Below, piece by piece: positions 8,469 to 17,477 of a stretch of DNA of 64,000 nucleotides. The DNA comes from Photobacterium gaetbulicola Gung47 (GTDB lineage Bacteria; Pseudomonadota; Gammaproteobacteria; Enterobacterales; Vibrionaceae): assembly GCA_000940995.1 (NCBI GenBank), contig CP005974.1, forward strand, positions 1,116,001-1,180,000. The letters run 5' to 3'. Below the pieces are notes generated by a model. That model made no database searches and was not told the DNA's origin. It worked only from the letters and a program-made list of their open reading frames with translations. The position numbers and the translations under genes were made by a program. The stretch's first letter is position 1, and each line of letters opens with the position of its first letter.

Positions 8469-9733
8469 TAGCGCTTCCTCTTAGACTCGTGGTTCTCGAG
8501 CAACTGTTCGCAGATACGGATGGCCTGATCGAGCTGTTCAGTCATGATGGTGCGCCAATTTTTGGTTAGCTGGGCCGTGGGTATGTCGCCTCTCGACAAC
8601 GAGAGGCTATTGCGCAGTATGGGGTTGCGTGATTGGGTTTCGGAAACCGGAGGGGTCGAGGCCAAGCGAATAGCCAGGTTGAACTGGCGCTGCTCTTCGG
8701 AACTAAGCCCGTTGAGCTGTTTGATTTTGTGGATCAACTGCCAGGCCTGGTTGAGGCGGATCAACTGGTAGTTGATACTTTGCTCGAACAGTTGTTTGAC
8801 TAAGGTTGAGCGCTGTTCCATCAATCGGTGATCGAGGGCGGCTATCTCGTAAGGCTGCCGCATGGTCTGGTGCAGGGCATATTTGTTGAGTGAGCTGGTC
8901 GATAATGTCTGTTGGATATCATCGGAAAGCAAAAATTTAATGAACTCAATACTGTGCTGTGCCTGGTTGATGTTTTTCACTGCGGCGACATAGCTTGGCA
9001 TCAGCGGGCTGTTCGGCTGGTAAGTAAAGTTGATAAAAGGGAATAGCTTCTGGCTTTCGTAGGCATAGCTATCAATGATCGGTCCAATGCCGACCAAGCC
9101 GCGGGCAATGCTGTTCTTGACGCCGTAGCTGCGTGCCGAGACCGAGGAAAGGTTGCCACCGATTTGCATCAGCAATTGCCAGCCGTGCTTCCAGCCATAG
9201 TGCTGGAGGATATTTTCGACCATGATATGGGTGGTGCCTGAGCGGGCCGGGCTGCTCATGACCAGATGGCGGAAGAAACGTGGATCGGTCAGGCTCTCCC
9301 AGCTGTCGGGGGAAGGGAGATGGTGCTTTGCCAGGTAATCGTCGTTCCACATCAAGCCGTAGCCGGAGTAGCCGAAGATGGCGACATTGGCAATAGAGTC
9401 CTGCATAAAGCGCTGCTGCTGGAAGGTTGAGTCATAATTTAACGCGTTGAGTGGCAGTAAGCGCCCCTCTTCAACCAGCGGGGTAAACAGGGTACGTGAA
9501 GAGGAGATCACGATATCGATATCATGGTCGTCATGGCTTAGCAGGCGCAAGCTTGAAGCCTCTCGGCGGTGAAGGATGGTGAAGTGCACCTCAGGGTATT
9601 GTTGCTTGAATTGTTTCAAGATTGGCTGAAGCGACTCAGCGGTAAAAGTGGTCAGGATGATCAGTTGATCGGTCGGCTTGGCCCAACTTGAGAGCGAGAG
9701 AAACAAAATGACGGCATAGAGTAATTTCATCAT
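8468..9733 (-). CDS. pgtC: Periplasmic phosphoglycerate-sensing protein PgtC
   Basis: This 421-residue protein begins with a signal peptide (MMKLLYAVILFLSLSSWA) followed by a periplasmic binding-protein fold of the PgtC type (LIILTTFTAESLQPILKQF). In Salmonella, PgtC passes the external phosphoglycerate signal to PgtB. Family features include the YSGYGLMWNDDYLAKHHLP segment and a C-terminal helical extension (about residues 300-421). It is first in the pgtCBA operon. The inducer here is inferred from the family, and no pgtP gene is seen in the window. Confidence 0.88.
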   Translation of the reverse strand: MMKLLYAVILFLSLSSWAKPTDQLIILTTFTAESLQPILKQFKQQYPEVHFTILHRREASSLRLLSHDDHDIDIVISSSRTLFTPLVEEGRLLPLNALNYDSTFQQQRFMQDSIANVAIFGYSGYGLMWNDDYLAKHHLPSPDSWESLTDPRFFRHLVMSSPARSGTTHIMVENILQHYGWKHGWQLLMQIGGNLSSVSARSYGVKNSIARGLVGIGPIIDSYAYESQKLFPFINFTYQPNSPLMPSYVAAVKNINQAQHSIEFIKFLLSDDIQQTLSTSSLNKYALHQTMRQPYEIAALDHRLMEQRSTLVKQLFEQSINYQLIRLNQAWQLIHKIKQLNGLSSEEQRQFNLAIRLASTPPVSETQSRNPILRNSLSLSRGDIPTAQLTKNWRTIMTEQLDQAIRICEQLLENHESKRKR

Positions 9734-9990
9734 CGGTGATCAGCTAACCAAAGTGCCTCTTTGTATACAGGGAAAATGGCGTCAAGAATAGTGGAATCAG
9801 CAACGATATTTTTTAATTATTAAAGGATTATCGCTTTTATCCTGTCCAATCCAACTTGCGGGTCAAAGTTGACACATCGGGCGAGGGAGTGTTGGTCGGG
9901 GTCACACTTTTCAGATGACGCAAAAAGTGCCAAAGTTCATATACAGCAAACCGGAGCAAAGGCTCCGGTTTGGTTGTCGAAATCGTCAGA
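9734..9990. other. Intergenic region between yfbU and pgtC
   Basis: This 257-bp gap should contain the pgtCBA promoter. A perfect hairpin, AAACCGGAGC (9948-9957), loop AAAG, GCTCCGGTTT (9962-9971), lies just past the yfbU stop and is its probable terminator, although the U-tract is short. I see no coding sequence. Confidence 0.6.
9948..9971 (-). terminator. Hairpin after yfbU
   Basis: Ten-bp perfect arms (AAACCGGAGC / GCTCCGGTTT) with a 4-base loop stand 19 bp beyond the yfbU stop codon. The GC-rich stem ends in TTT on the minus strand. Confidence 0.65.
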
Positions 9991-10491
9991 TTAGGCGTTA
10001 AGGATCTGCTGGATTTCTGAGGTAGACAAGTGGTACTGGCGCGGGCAGTTACGCCAAGTACGTAGCATGCGCTGGTACTTGTCAAGCATCGGAACCTGGC
10101 TGTTGAACATGTGTTCTGTTTTGTCAAATTGCGGGTATAGCCCCTCTTCCTCGGTCAGAAAGCGCACATAATGGACATGTTGGGCCTCTGTTGCCGCATC
10201 AAAGCCGAGGAACTGCAGGCGGCGCTGGTCAACCTGTTTCTGGTTGTCTTCTGTCAGCATTTTGTATGACTCTTGCATGGCATGGTGCATTTCCATGAAG
10301 TCAATGATTTCACGGCACTTCTCTTCAGGCAGGTCACCGAATTCTTTGTCCAGTTCGCGCATTTGCAGGCCGTAGCCACGCTCTACGATAGTTTGCAGAC
10401 GGCGGTATTTGGCTTCGTTCTCCGGCGTCAGCTTTGACATCAAATAGTATTGATTCGACAGGATCAGGCGTTGCGCGTTAGTCATTTCCAT
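9991..10491 (-). CDS. yfbU: YfbU family protein
   Basis: This 166-residue soluble protein is highly similar to E. coli YfbU: MEMTNAQRLILSNQY at the start, RRLQTIVERGYGLQMRELDKEFG at about 30-52, and RNCPRQYHLSTSEIQQILNA at the end. It is a small, mostly helical protein. YfbU has been linked in E. coli to toxin-related cell death phenotypes, but its molecular function is not established. It appears to be a single-gene unit. Confidence 0.93.
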   Translation of the reverse strand: MEMTNAQRLILSNQYYLMSKLTPENEAKYRRLQTIVERGYGLQMRELDKEFGDLPEEKCREIIDFMEMHHAMQESYKMLTEDNQKQVDQRRLQFLGFDAATEAQHVHYVRFLTEEEGLYPQFDKTEHMFNSQVPMLDKYQRMLRTWRNCPRQYHLSTSEIQQILNA

Positions 10492-10786
10492 AATGATAGG
10501 CCTTAATATTTATTGAGCTGGCATTGAGGTTAACAGGATAAAACGAAAAAAAATTGATCTGGTTACGTCTTGCTAACTTTTTTTTGTTAAAAATTACTAA
10601 TCGTATAAAGTCTATCCAACTCTACTATGGTTAGATGAAATAATCCGACAATCTCCTTAATTATTACATGGATTTAGGGCCCTGTCGGGGAGAGATAATT
10701 GTCTTGAAGCACGTTAATGGCGTGGGGTGATGTCGGTGGTAATCAGTACTGTTTGAGAGTCGCAACGGGAAAGGGGAGGTGCAGGC
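10492..10786. other. Divergent intergenic region, yfbU / CbiM-like gene
   Basis: This 295-bp region separates two divergent genes and must hold both promoters. The stretch 10530-10620 is AT-rich. I looked for a cobalamin or other known metal riboswitch before the CbiM-like gene and could not recognise one. Confidence 0.4.
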
Positions 10787-11440
10787 ATGTCAGGCATGGT
10801 AAGTGGGTTACAGTTAGCGGGCTTTGCTGCCGCTGCGGTGATCCTCGCAGTCTGCTTTCCTCGGGAGTTTTGGCCCAAGTTCCGTGCCGAGAAAGACTAT
10901 CAGCACTGGGTACTGGCCAGTGTGGTGGTGCTGTTTCTGCTCTGGAGCCTGACTGCGGGGCTGGCCGACGGATTGCAGGTGCATTTCTTGGTGCTGACTA
11001 CGTTGTCCTTGTGTCATGGCTGGAGAATTGCCGCCCTGATCGGTGTTGTGCCTACCCTCCTGCTTGCACTCTTCGACCAGCTGCCTATCGCCCAGATAGG
11101 GATTTATCTGGTGGTATCGGTGATTGTCCCGGCTTGGCTGAGTTTTTTGCTATTTCGCCTGACGTACCGGTATCTGATTCGGCACCTATTTGTCTATATC
11201 TTCGTGGCGGCCTTTCTTAACGGGGCATTAACCATTGCGATACATCAGCTGCTTAATGGCGGGATCATCTGGCTCGCGGGGGGGTATAGCTGGCATTACA
11301 TTGTCGATAACTATTTGGTACTGATACCGCTGTTACTGTTCCCCGAAGCCCTGCTTAACGGGATGGCAATCACCTTACTGGTGGTTTACCGGCCTCAGTG
11401 GGTGAGGACCTTCCATGACAATGATTACTTGAATCAATGA
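10787..11440 (+). CDS. CbiM-like membrane protein (COG3235, energy-coupling factor permease family)
   Basis: This 217-residue protein has six to seven hydrophobic segments and resembles the COG3235 branch of the CbiM/NikM family, the substrate-specific membrane component of cobalt/nickel-type energy-coupling factor importers. The N-terminal helix is followed by PREFWPKFRAEKDYQHW and a C-terminal PEALLNGMAITLLVVYRPQW segment, which recalls the CbiM C-terminal EALITG motif. No EcfT or EcfA partner is adjacent. The start at 10787 follows AAAGGGGAGG; an in-frame ATG 9 bases on is possible. Substrate is unknown. Confidence 0.75.
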   Translation: MSGMVSGLQLAGFAAAAVILAVCFPREFWPKFRAEKDYQHWVLASVVVLFLLWSLTAGLADGLQVHFLVLTTLSLCHGWRIAALIGVVPTLLLALFDQLPIAQIGIYLVVSVIVPAWLSFLLFRLTYRYLIRHLFVYIFVAAFLNGALTIAIHQLLNGGIIWLAGGYSWHYIVDNYLVLIPLLLFPEALLNGMAITLLVVYRPQWVRTFHDNDYLNQ

Positions 11441-11824
11441 GTTCGGGGTGGTGGTTTTGCCCGGTGAATGGAGGTGGTGGCCATTTCCCCATTTTGCCTC
11501 TTTCGCTAGCGCTTGGCGTCGGGTGGCTTGAACTCGGTGTCAAAACGGCTTACCCTGCGCGCGTTTTTCCGCACGGCTTGTCCGTGCCCACTCGCATATT
11601 GCGCGAGAATCCCCGTTTTATTCATTCATACGAACAAAATGCCGCCAGGAGGCAAGGATTCAAAGCAGAGGGAAATCGAGTGCATTTGGTGCCTGAGATT
11701 TTGTCCCGGGCAGAGGTGTACCTAGGTAGCGCCCCAAGCACTTTGGATCGGATTGTTTTGAACAGCTGACTGTGGACAACACAGCCAGGGTGCGGCACTG
11801 CCTGATTGTTTCTATGAGTTTATT
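11441..11824. other. Intergenic region upstream of nupC
   Basis: These 384 bp hold no gene I can support. An open frame of 110 codons at 11437-11769 overlaps the previous stop, is rich in Pro/Arg/Gly and lacks a ribosome site, so I treat it as chance. A short hairpin GCACGG-CTTGT-CCGTGC lies near 11571-11587. The nupC promoter must be in the right-hand part. Confidence 0.4.
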
Positions 11825-13078
11825 ATGCAAGTCTTTTCTAGTCTGATCGGTATTCTACTACTGGTTGTCTTGGCTTATTTCCTTTCTGAACAACGTGATC
11901 GTATTAATTGGCGTACTGTTTTAGGTGCTCTGTCAATCCAGATGGGCTTTGCTGCCCTAGTGCTCTATAGCACGGTCGGGCGTGAGGCTTTGACGGACTT
12001 TTCCGCTGGCGTGCAGACGGTGATCAACTACAGCAACCACGGGATCGGTTTCCTGTTTGGCGGCCTGGTGTCTGACAAAATGTTCGAGCTGTTTGGCGGT
12101 AATGGCTTTGTCCTTGCTCTTCGGGTACTGCCGGTGGTGGTGTTTTTCTCCGCCCTGGTGTCGGTGCTCTACCAGCTTGGTATCATGCAGTTGCTCGTAA
12201 ATACTCTGGGACGGGGGCTGGCACGCGTGCTTGGCACCAGTCGTCCTGAGTCTATTTCAGCCACCGCCAATATATTCCTTGGTATCTCCGAAGCTCCTTT
12301 GACGATTCGTCCTTATTTACCAACTATGACCCGCTCGCAATTGTTCGCCGTGATGGTCGGTGGCATGGCCTCGGTCGCAGGTTCGGTGCTGGTAGGCTAT
12401 GCCCAGATGGGTATTCCCCTCGAGTATCTGCTGGCGGCTTCATTTATGGCCGCCCCTGCTGGCCTGATGATGGCCAAGCTGATGATCCCGGAAACCGAGG
12501 ATGCGGCAGGCTGTGTCGAGGAGCAACAACAGGAACAAAAAAAGCCAGCTAATGTGATTGATGCGGCAGCTCAGGGGGCAGCCCAAGGGATGCAGGTTGC
12601 CTTGAACATCGGTGCTATGTTGCTGGCTTTTGTCGGTCTGATTGCCCTGATAAACGGCATGCTGTCGGGCGTCGGCGGCTGGTTTGGTATGCCTGAGCTG
12701 AGCCTGGATGTGGTGTTCGGCTACCTGTTCCTGCCGTTTGCCTTCATGGCCGGGATCTGGGATTTTGACTCCGCGCAGCAGATGGCGGTGATTTTCGGTA
12801 CCAAGACCACGATCAATGAATTCGTCGCCTTCTCGCAATTGGCCCCAATGATTGCTAGTGGCGTACTGGAGCCTCGTGTTGAAGCCATTATAGCCTTTGC
12901 TCTGTGCGGCTTTGCCAACTTTGGTTCGATTGCGGTTATGCTCGGCAGTATTGGGGTAATGGCGCCAAGCCGCTATCATGAGATTGCAACCTTGGGGGTA
13001 CGATCACTGGTGGCAGCGACGTTGGCCAACCTACTCAATGCCACCGTTGCCGGGTTGTTTATTAGCCTGGCAATGTAA
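11825..13078 (+). CDS. nupC: Concentrative nucleoside transporter, NupC family
   Basis: This 417-residue polytopic protein is a concentrative nucleoside transporter that imports nucleosides with H+ or Na+. Family signatures include GLVSDKMFELFGGNGFVLALRVLPVVVFFSAL (about 79-110), ANIFLGISEAPLTIRPYLPTMTRSQLF (about 149-175) and the C-terminal TLGVRSLVAATLANLLNATVAGLF. It appears monocistronic and faces fhs convergently across a shared hairpin. Nucleoside specificity and coupling ion cannot be told from sequence reading alone. Confidence 0.93.
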   Translation: MQVFSSLIGILLLVVLAYFLSEQRDRINWRTVLGALSIQMGFAALVLYSTVGREALTDFSAGVQTVINYSNHGIGFLFGGLVSDKMFELFGGNGFVLALRVLPVVVFFSALVSVLYQLGIMQLLVNTLGRGLARVLGTSRPESISATANIFLGISEAPLTIRPYLPTMTRSQLFAVMVGGMASVAGSVLVGYAQMGIPLEYLLAASFMAAPAGLMMAKLMIPETEDAAGCVEEQQQEQKKPANVIDAAAQGAAQGMQVALNIGAMLLAFVGLIALINGMLSGVGGWFGMPELSLDVVFGYLFLPFAFMAGIWDFDSAQQMAVIFGTKTTINEFVAFSQLAPMIASGVLEPRVEAIIAFALCGFANFGSIAVMLGSIGVMAPSRYHEIATLGVRSLVAATLANLLNATVAGLFISLAM

Positions 13079-13112
13079 TTGCCAGAGATACGGCTTGTAG
13101 TCGGAACACAAA

Positions 13113-13134
13113 AACGCCAGCGAAAGCTGGCGTT
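13113..13134 (-). terminator. Terminator between nupC and fhs
   Basis: Perfect 9-bp arms AACGCCAGC and GCTGGCGTT enclose GAAA. On the minus strand the stem is followed by TTTGTG, so it serves fhs best. It may also stop the nupC transcript from the other side. Confidence 0.8.
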
Positions 13135-13154
13135 GTTATATCGAGGCTCGGTGA

Positions 13155-14909
13155 TTAGCTCAAGCCAACAATGTTACCGTCGGCATCAATATCCAGGCCG
13201 AGGTAAGCCGGTTTTTCCGGCAGGCCTGGCATGGTCATGACGTTGCCGCACAGGGCGTAGACAAAGCCGGCACCCGCACACAGCTTGAGCTCGCGAACTG
13301 GCACGATGAAATCGCTTGGGGCGCCTTTCAGGCTCGGGTCGTGGCTGATAGACATGGGGGACTTCGCCATGCACAGCGCCAAGTTGTCATAACCCTGGGC
13401 TTTGAACTGGGCTAGCTGCTCCTTGGCAAGCTCCGACAGTTCAACTCCGCGGCAGCCGTAGCCGACCTCGGCCACGGTCATTAGCTTTTCTTCCAGTGTC
13501 TGCGACAGCTCGTACAGCGGTTTGAAATGAGCTGGGGTTTCACATGCACGGGTTACCGCTTTCGCCAATTCAACCGCACCGTCACCGCCTTTGCCGAAGG
13601 CTTCGCTGATCGCCACATCGACGTGGGTGGTAAATTGCTCGGCCTCAATCATGCCTTTAAGCAGCGCCAGCTCGGCGTCAGTATCTTGCGGGAAGCGGTT
13701 GATTGCCACGACCACAGGCACACCGTATTTGGCGGCATTGTTGATGTGCCATTTCAGGTTGGCAAAGCCTGCCACTAATGCTTTTTCGTCTGCTTCGAAG
13801 ATCGCCTGCGGCAGAGCCTGGCCAGGGCGCAGGTCATACAGGCCTGAGTTGGCTTTAAGACCACGCAGGGTAGCAACGACAACCGCACAATCAGGACCAC
13901 GGCCCGCTTGCTGTGCCTTGATGTTACAGGCTTTCTCAAAGCCCATGTCGGAGCCGAAACCGCCCTCGGTAATGGTGTAGTCTGCCAGCTTAAGGGCAAT
14001 GCGGTCGGCAATAATTGACGAGTTGCCGTGGGCGATGTTGGCAAAAGGGCCGGCGTGGATCAGCGTCGGCACCCCTTCCAGAGTTTGCATCATGGTCGGT
14101 TCAATGGCTTCGACCATGGTGACGGCCATGGCACCGGCGACTTGCAGATCTTCTGCGGTTACTGGCTGGCCATCAAGATCATAAGCCAGCACCACGCGAC
14201 CGATACGCTGGCGCATGTCAGCCAGATCCGTTGACAGGGCGAGGATGGCCATTAGCTCTGAAGCCGCCGAGATATCAAAGCCGTCCTCACGCTCAAGACC
14301 GTTGATGGTTTTACCCGGCTGGTTCTTGCCCACGGTGATCATACGAAGCGCGCGGTCGTTGTGATCCATCACGCGCTTCCAGACAATGCGGTTCATGTCG
14401 ATACGCAGAGCCGGCATGCCGGTTTTCTCGGTAAAGCCCTCGTAACCGTGGCGCTCTTCGTGGTAGACGCGGGCATCAATGGCTGCAGCAGCCAGGTTGT
14501 GGGCTGCCGTTACGGCATGGATGTCACCGGTCAGGTGCAGGTTCAGCTTTTCCATTGGCGCAACTTGGCTGAAACCGCCGCCAGCAGCACCGCCCTTAAC
14601 TCCGAAGACCGGGCCCATCGAAGGCTGGCGGATACATGCCATTGCCGACTGGTTGATTTTGGCCAGGCCTTGGGCAAGGCCGATGGTGGTGACTGTCTTA
14701 CCTTCACCCAGCGGGGTCGGGGTAATGGCGGTGACGACAACCAATTTGCCTTCTTCTTTGTTGGCCAGACGCTTAAGGACCGATGGCTTGATCTTGGCCT
14801 TGAGTGTGCCTTGCGGGGTCAGATCTTCAGGAAGCAGGCCAGCTCGCTCGGCGATTTGATCTATCGGTGTCAGCGTTGTTTCACGGCAAATTTCAATATC
14901 ACTTTTCAT
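13155..14909 (-). CDS. fhs: Formate--tetrahydrofolate ligase
   Basis: This 584-residue enzyme makes 10-formyl-tetrahydrofolate from formate, THF and ATP. The P-loop-like TPTPLGEGKTVTTIGLAQGL is at about residues 65-84, and family motifs such as QPSMGPVFGVKGGAAGGGFSQV and PTLIHAGPFANIAHGNSS are present. The length is slightly above the usual 555-560 residues. It stands alone, with a PurR-like operator 60 bp upstream, which fits supply of formyl-THF to purine synthesis. Formate from pyruvate formate-lyase, encoded in the same window, could be a substrate source; that link is inference. Confidence 0.96.
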   Translation of the reverse strand: MKSDIEICRETTLTPIDQIAERAGLLPEDLTPQGTLKAKIKPSVLKRLANKEEGKLVVVTAITPTPLGEGKTVTTIGLAQGLAKINQSAMACIRQPSMGPVFGVKGGAAGGGFSQVAPMEKLNLHLTGDIHAVTAAHNLAAAAIDARVYHEERHGYEGFTEKTGMPALRIDMNRIVWKRVMDHNDRALRMITVGKNQPGKTINGLEREDGFDISAASELMAILALSTDLADMRQRIGRVVLAYDLDGQPVTAEDLQVAGAMAVTMVEAIEPTMMQTLEGVPTLIHAGPFANIAHGNSSIIADRIALKLADYTITEGGFGSDMGFEKACNIKAQQAGRGPDCAVVVATLRGLKANSGLYDLRPGQALPQAIFEADEKALVAGFANLKWHINNAAKYGVPVVVAINRFPQDTDAELALLKGMIEAEQFTTHVDVAISEAFGKGGDGAVELAKAVTRACETPAHFKPLYELSQTLEEKLMTVAEVGYGCRGVELSELAKEQLAQFKAQGYDNLALCMAKSPMSISHDPSLKGAPSDFIVPVRELKLCAGAGFVYALCGNVMTMPGLPEKPAYLGLDIDADGNIVGLS

Positions 14910-14969
14910 GGGCGGCCATAACCTCGCATTGGTAACTTGTATATATCGCGCAATTGGATTTTATGAGTT

Positions 14970-14985
14970 GCGCAATCGTTTGCGC
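14970..14985. promoter_or_regulatory. PurR-like operator upstream of fhs
   Basis: The 16-bp sequence GCGCAATCGTTTGCGC matches the PurR box pattern ANGCAANCGNTTNCNT at nearly every conserved position. It lies about 60 bp upstream of the fhs start codon, in the expected promoter region. Purine-dependent repression of fhs is inferred. Confidence 0.65.
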
Positions 14986-15219
14986 TGGATTTATACCATA
15001 ATTTTATCACGGGTAAAGCGATAAATGCGGATAGTTATGTCACGAGATTGGTTGATTTTTATCGAGATGTTAAGGTGGTAACTTGCTGTTTCTCTGAAGT
15101 TGTTGAAGGTAAAGGGAAAATAAGGTGTTACTTTTTTGTGTTTGCAGCCTCATTTTGCCGTGTTGGCGGCGGCTATATTGTGTTGCGGTATTTTGCAGGG
15201 GCTGACTTGGCGTGCCTCG

Positions 15220-15247
15220 GGACTGGATACCGGTGTGTATCCAGTCC
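15220..15247 (-). terminator. Hairpin downstream of flhA
   Basis: Perfect 10-bp arms flank an 8-base loop, 72 bp beyond the flhA stop. There is no U-tract, so it may act as an RNA-protecting or weak terminating structure at the end of the fliM-flhA operon. Confidence 0.4.
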
Positions 15248-15318
15248 TGAGCGTGAAAACGGGCAGAGGCTTAACCGGTCATGGCTGTCAGCCCTGCCTC
15301 TTCTCATCCCGCTCTGTA

Positions 15319-17415
15319 TTATCCCAAATGCCCAAGCACATTGATGTTCTTGTCTTCTGGGATCTCGTTGTAAGAAAGAACCACTAGCCCTTTGGCAAAG
15401 GTACGGGCATACCGGGCCAGCAGAGGCCTTAGCTGCGGGGTGACTAGCAGGATGGGTTTGAACCCGTTCTGCTTGAGCTGCTCTTTGACCGCCGGCATGT
15501 TCTGCTGCAGTTGGGCCAGCAGAGTAGGCTCGACCGGGAAGCTATCGAGCGCTGTCGGTCCTCCGCTTTGCTGAGCTTTGCTCAGCGAGGTCAGCAGCAT
15601 CTTCTCAAGGTTGTCGCTCAAGGTATAGATGTTGAAATCCTTGCCCGAGCCGACCAGGCTGTTGGTCAGCGAACGCTTGAGGCCACAGCGGACATCGGCG
15701 GCGATAAGGATGGGATCCTTAGTGACTTCACTGCTTTCAACCATGATTGAAGCAATGTTGCCGATGTCCTTGATCGGTACCTGATCGATCAGCAGCTGAC
15801 GGAACACCCGCATCTGCTGCTGATGATTGAGCTGGCTGGTGAGCGCTTCCATCAATTTCGGAGCCGTGCCCCCAAGGCGTTCCATCAAGTGCTCGACATC
15901 GTCGTGGCAGAAAAGCTCGGCCAGATGCTCCTTGACTATTTTGCTCAGGTGGGTGGCGATCACGGTTGCGCCGTCAACCACGGAATAGCCCTGGTTGAGC
16001 GCTTGGGGTTTGTTGGCCGGTTCAATCCAGACAGCATCAAGATTGTAAGCCGGATCTTTACCGAGCACTCCATCGAGTTGGCCATAGACTTCGCCGACGG
16101 CAAGGGCCATTAGGCGCTCCGGATCAATTTCGCCTTGTGAAATGACTTCGCCATGCAGAAGCAAGGAATACTGGGTCGGCTTGAGTTTGAGGTTATCGCG
16201 AATGGCAATTTCCGGGATCAAGAAGCCCACCTGTTCGGTAATGGTTTTCCTAACCCCGCGGATACGCTGCGCCAGTGGCTCGCCCTGGTTTTTGTCTACG
16301 AGGTTCACTAGTCGGTATCCGAGTTCAAGGGCGATCGGGTTGATGACCGGCACATCACTCCAGCCTAAACTCGGGGTATTGTCCTGGGCGATAGCCTCGG
16401 CGACGGCTTCGGCTTGTTCGAGCGGTTCAGGGTTGCTCTCCACTTGTCTTTGCTTCCAGCCGGCGTAGGCCAGGACAGCAGCAAAGCTGAAAAATGCCAG
16501 GTGCGGCATGCCCGGTACCAAGCCGATGATCAGCATGATGGCCGAGGCCGTAAACAGGGTGGCCGGGGAGGCCAGCATCTGACGGTGGACATCCACCGAG
16601 ATATCGCCGCTGTCGTTGACCCGGGTGACGATAATGGCGGCGGCTGTTGCCAGGAGCAATGATGGGATTTGCGCGACCAGGCCGTCACCAATGGTGAGCA
16701 GGGCAAAGCGCTGGAAGGCTTCGCTGGCGGCCAAGTCGTGTTGCACCATACCGATAGTGATACCACCCAGGATATTGATGACCAGGATCATCAGGCCGGC
16801 GATGGCATCCCCGCGGACGAACTTGGAGGCACCGTCCATCGAGCCGTAGAAGTCGGCTTCGCGTGCAACTTCTTCACGGCGGGTACGTGCTTGGTTCTGA
16901 TCAATGAGCCCGGCGTTTAGATCGGCATCAATCGCCATCTGCTTGCCCGGTAGGGCATCCAGGGTAAAGCGGGCCGAGACTTCGGAGATCCGCTCGCCAC
17001 CTTTGGTGATCACCACGAAGTTAATGATCATCAGGATGACGAAAACGACAATGCCGACGAAATAGTTACCGCCAACAACGACATCACCAAAGGCCTGGAT
17101 CACCTTACCGGCGGCATCCCCGCCAAGGTGGCCATTGAGCAACACCACCCGGGTCGAGGCGACATTGAGGGTCAGGCGCATCAAGGTGGCAACCAGCAGG
17201 ATGGTCGGGAAGACCGAAAAATCCAGCGGGCGCTTGCTCGACACCGCAACCAGCAACACGATGACTGCCAGTACGATATTGAAGATGAACAGGCCATCGA
17301 GCAGCCACGGCGGCAAGGGGAGGATGACCATGGCAAGGATCGCCAACAGCATAATGGGGATCCCAAAATAGCTGGTGGTCAGGCTCGGAAACAGTTGTTG
17401 CAGTTTCGCTTTCAT
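15319..17415 (-). CDS. flhA: Lateral flagellar export gate protein FlhA
   Basis: This 698-residue protein is the major export-gate subunit of the flagellar type III secretion apparatus in the inner membrane. The first ~330 residues are membrane-spanning, including TLMRLTLNVASTRVVLLNGH and the FHIPEP-region motif QARTRREEVAREADFYGSMDGASKFVRGDAIAG. The soluble C-terminal domain, which docks chaperone-substrate complexes, follows. It is last in fliMNPQR-flhBA, 62 bp after flhB. It is lateral-type by gene order and neighbours (LafK, LafA, LafTU). Confidence 0.96.
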   Translation of the reverse strand: MKAKLQQLFPSLTTSYFGIPIMLLAILAMVILPLPPWLLDGLFIFNIVLAVIVLLVAVSSKRPLDFSVFPTILLVATLMRLTLNVASTRVVLLNGHLGGDAAGKVIQAFGDVVVGGNYFVGIVVFVILMIINFVVITKGGERISEVSARFTLDALPGKQMAIDADLNAGLIDQNQARTRREEVAREADFYGSMDGASKFVRGDAIAGLMILVINILGGITIGMVQHDLAASEAFQRFALLTIGDGLVAQIPSLLLATAAAIIVTRVNDSGDISVDVHRQMLASPATLFTASAIMLIIGLVPGMPHLAFFSFAAVLAYAGWKQRQVESNPEPLEQAEAVAEAIAQDNTPSLGWSDVPVINPIALELGYRLVNLVDKNQGEPLAQRIRGVRKTITEQVGFLIPEIAIRDNLKLKPTQYSLLLHGEVISQGEIDPERLMALAVGEVYGQLDGVLGKDPAYNLDAVWIEPANKPQALNQGYSVVDGATVIATHLSKIVKEHLAELFCHDDVEHLMERLGGTAPKLMEALTSQLNHQQQMRVFRQLLIDQVPIKDIGNIASIMVESSEVTKDPILIAADVRCGLKRSLTNSLVGSGKDFNIYTLSDNLEKMLLTSLSKAQQSGGPTALDSFPVEPTLLAQLQQNMPAVKEQLKQNGFKPILLVTPQLRPLLARYARTFAKGLVVLSYNEIPEDKNINVLGHLG

Positions 17416-17477
17416 AGGACTTCTAGCTCAAAGTTGACGTTGCTTGTTATTGTGTTGGTTGAGATTCTTTAGGGCTG

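Larger units (their letters stand above)
14910..15318. other. Intergenic region between fhs and flhA; left border of the lateral flagellar locus
   Basis: This 409-bp gap holds the fhs promoter with its PurR-like box and, near the flhA stop, a perfect hairpin GGACTGGATA (15220-15229) with TATCCAGTCC (15238-15247). No T-run follows on the minus strand. No gene, direct repeat or integrase remnant was seen at this border of the flagellar cluster. Confidence 0.5.

Noticed and set aside
10620..10786. Cobalamin or other riboswitch before the CbiM-like gene
   Set aside because: No conserved B12-box or other riboswitch core could be recognised by eye.
11437..11769. Open frame of 110 codons between the CbiM-like gene and nupC
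   Set aside because: It overlaps the preceding stop, has no ribosome site, and its composition does not look like a protein family.
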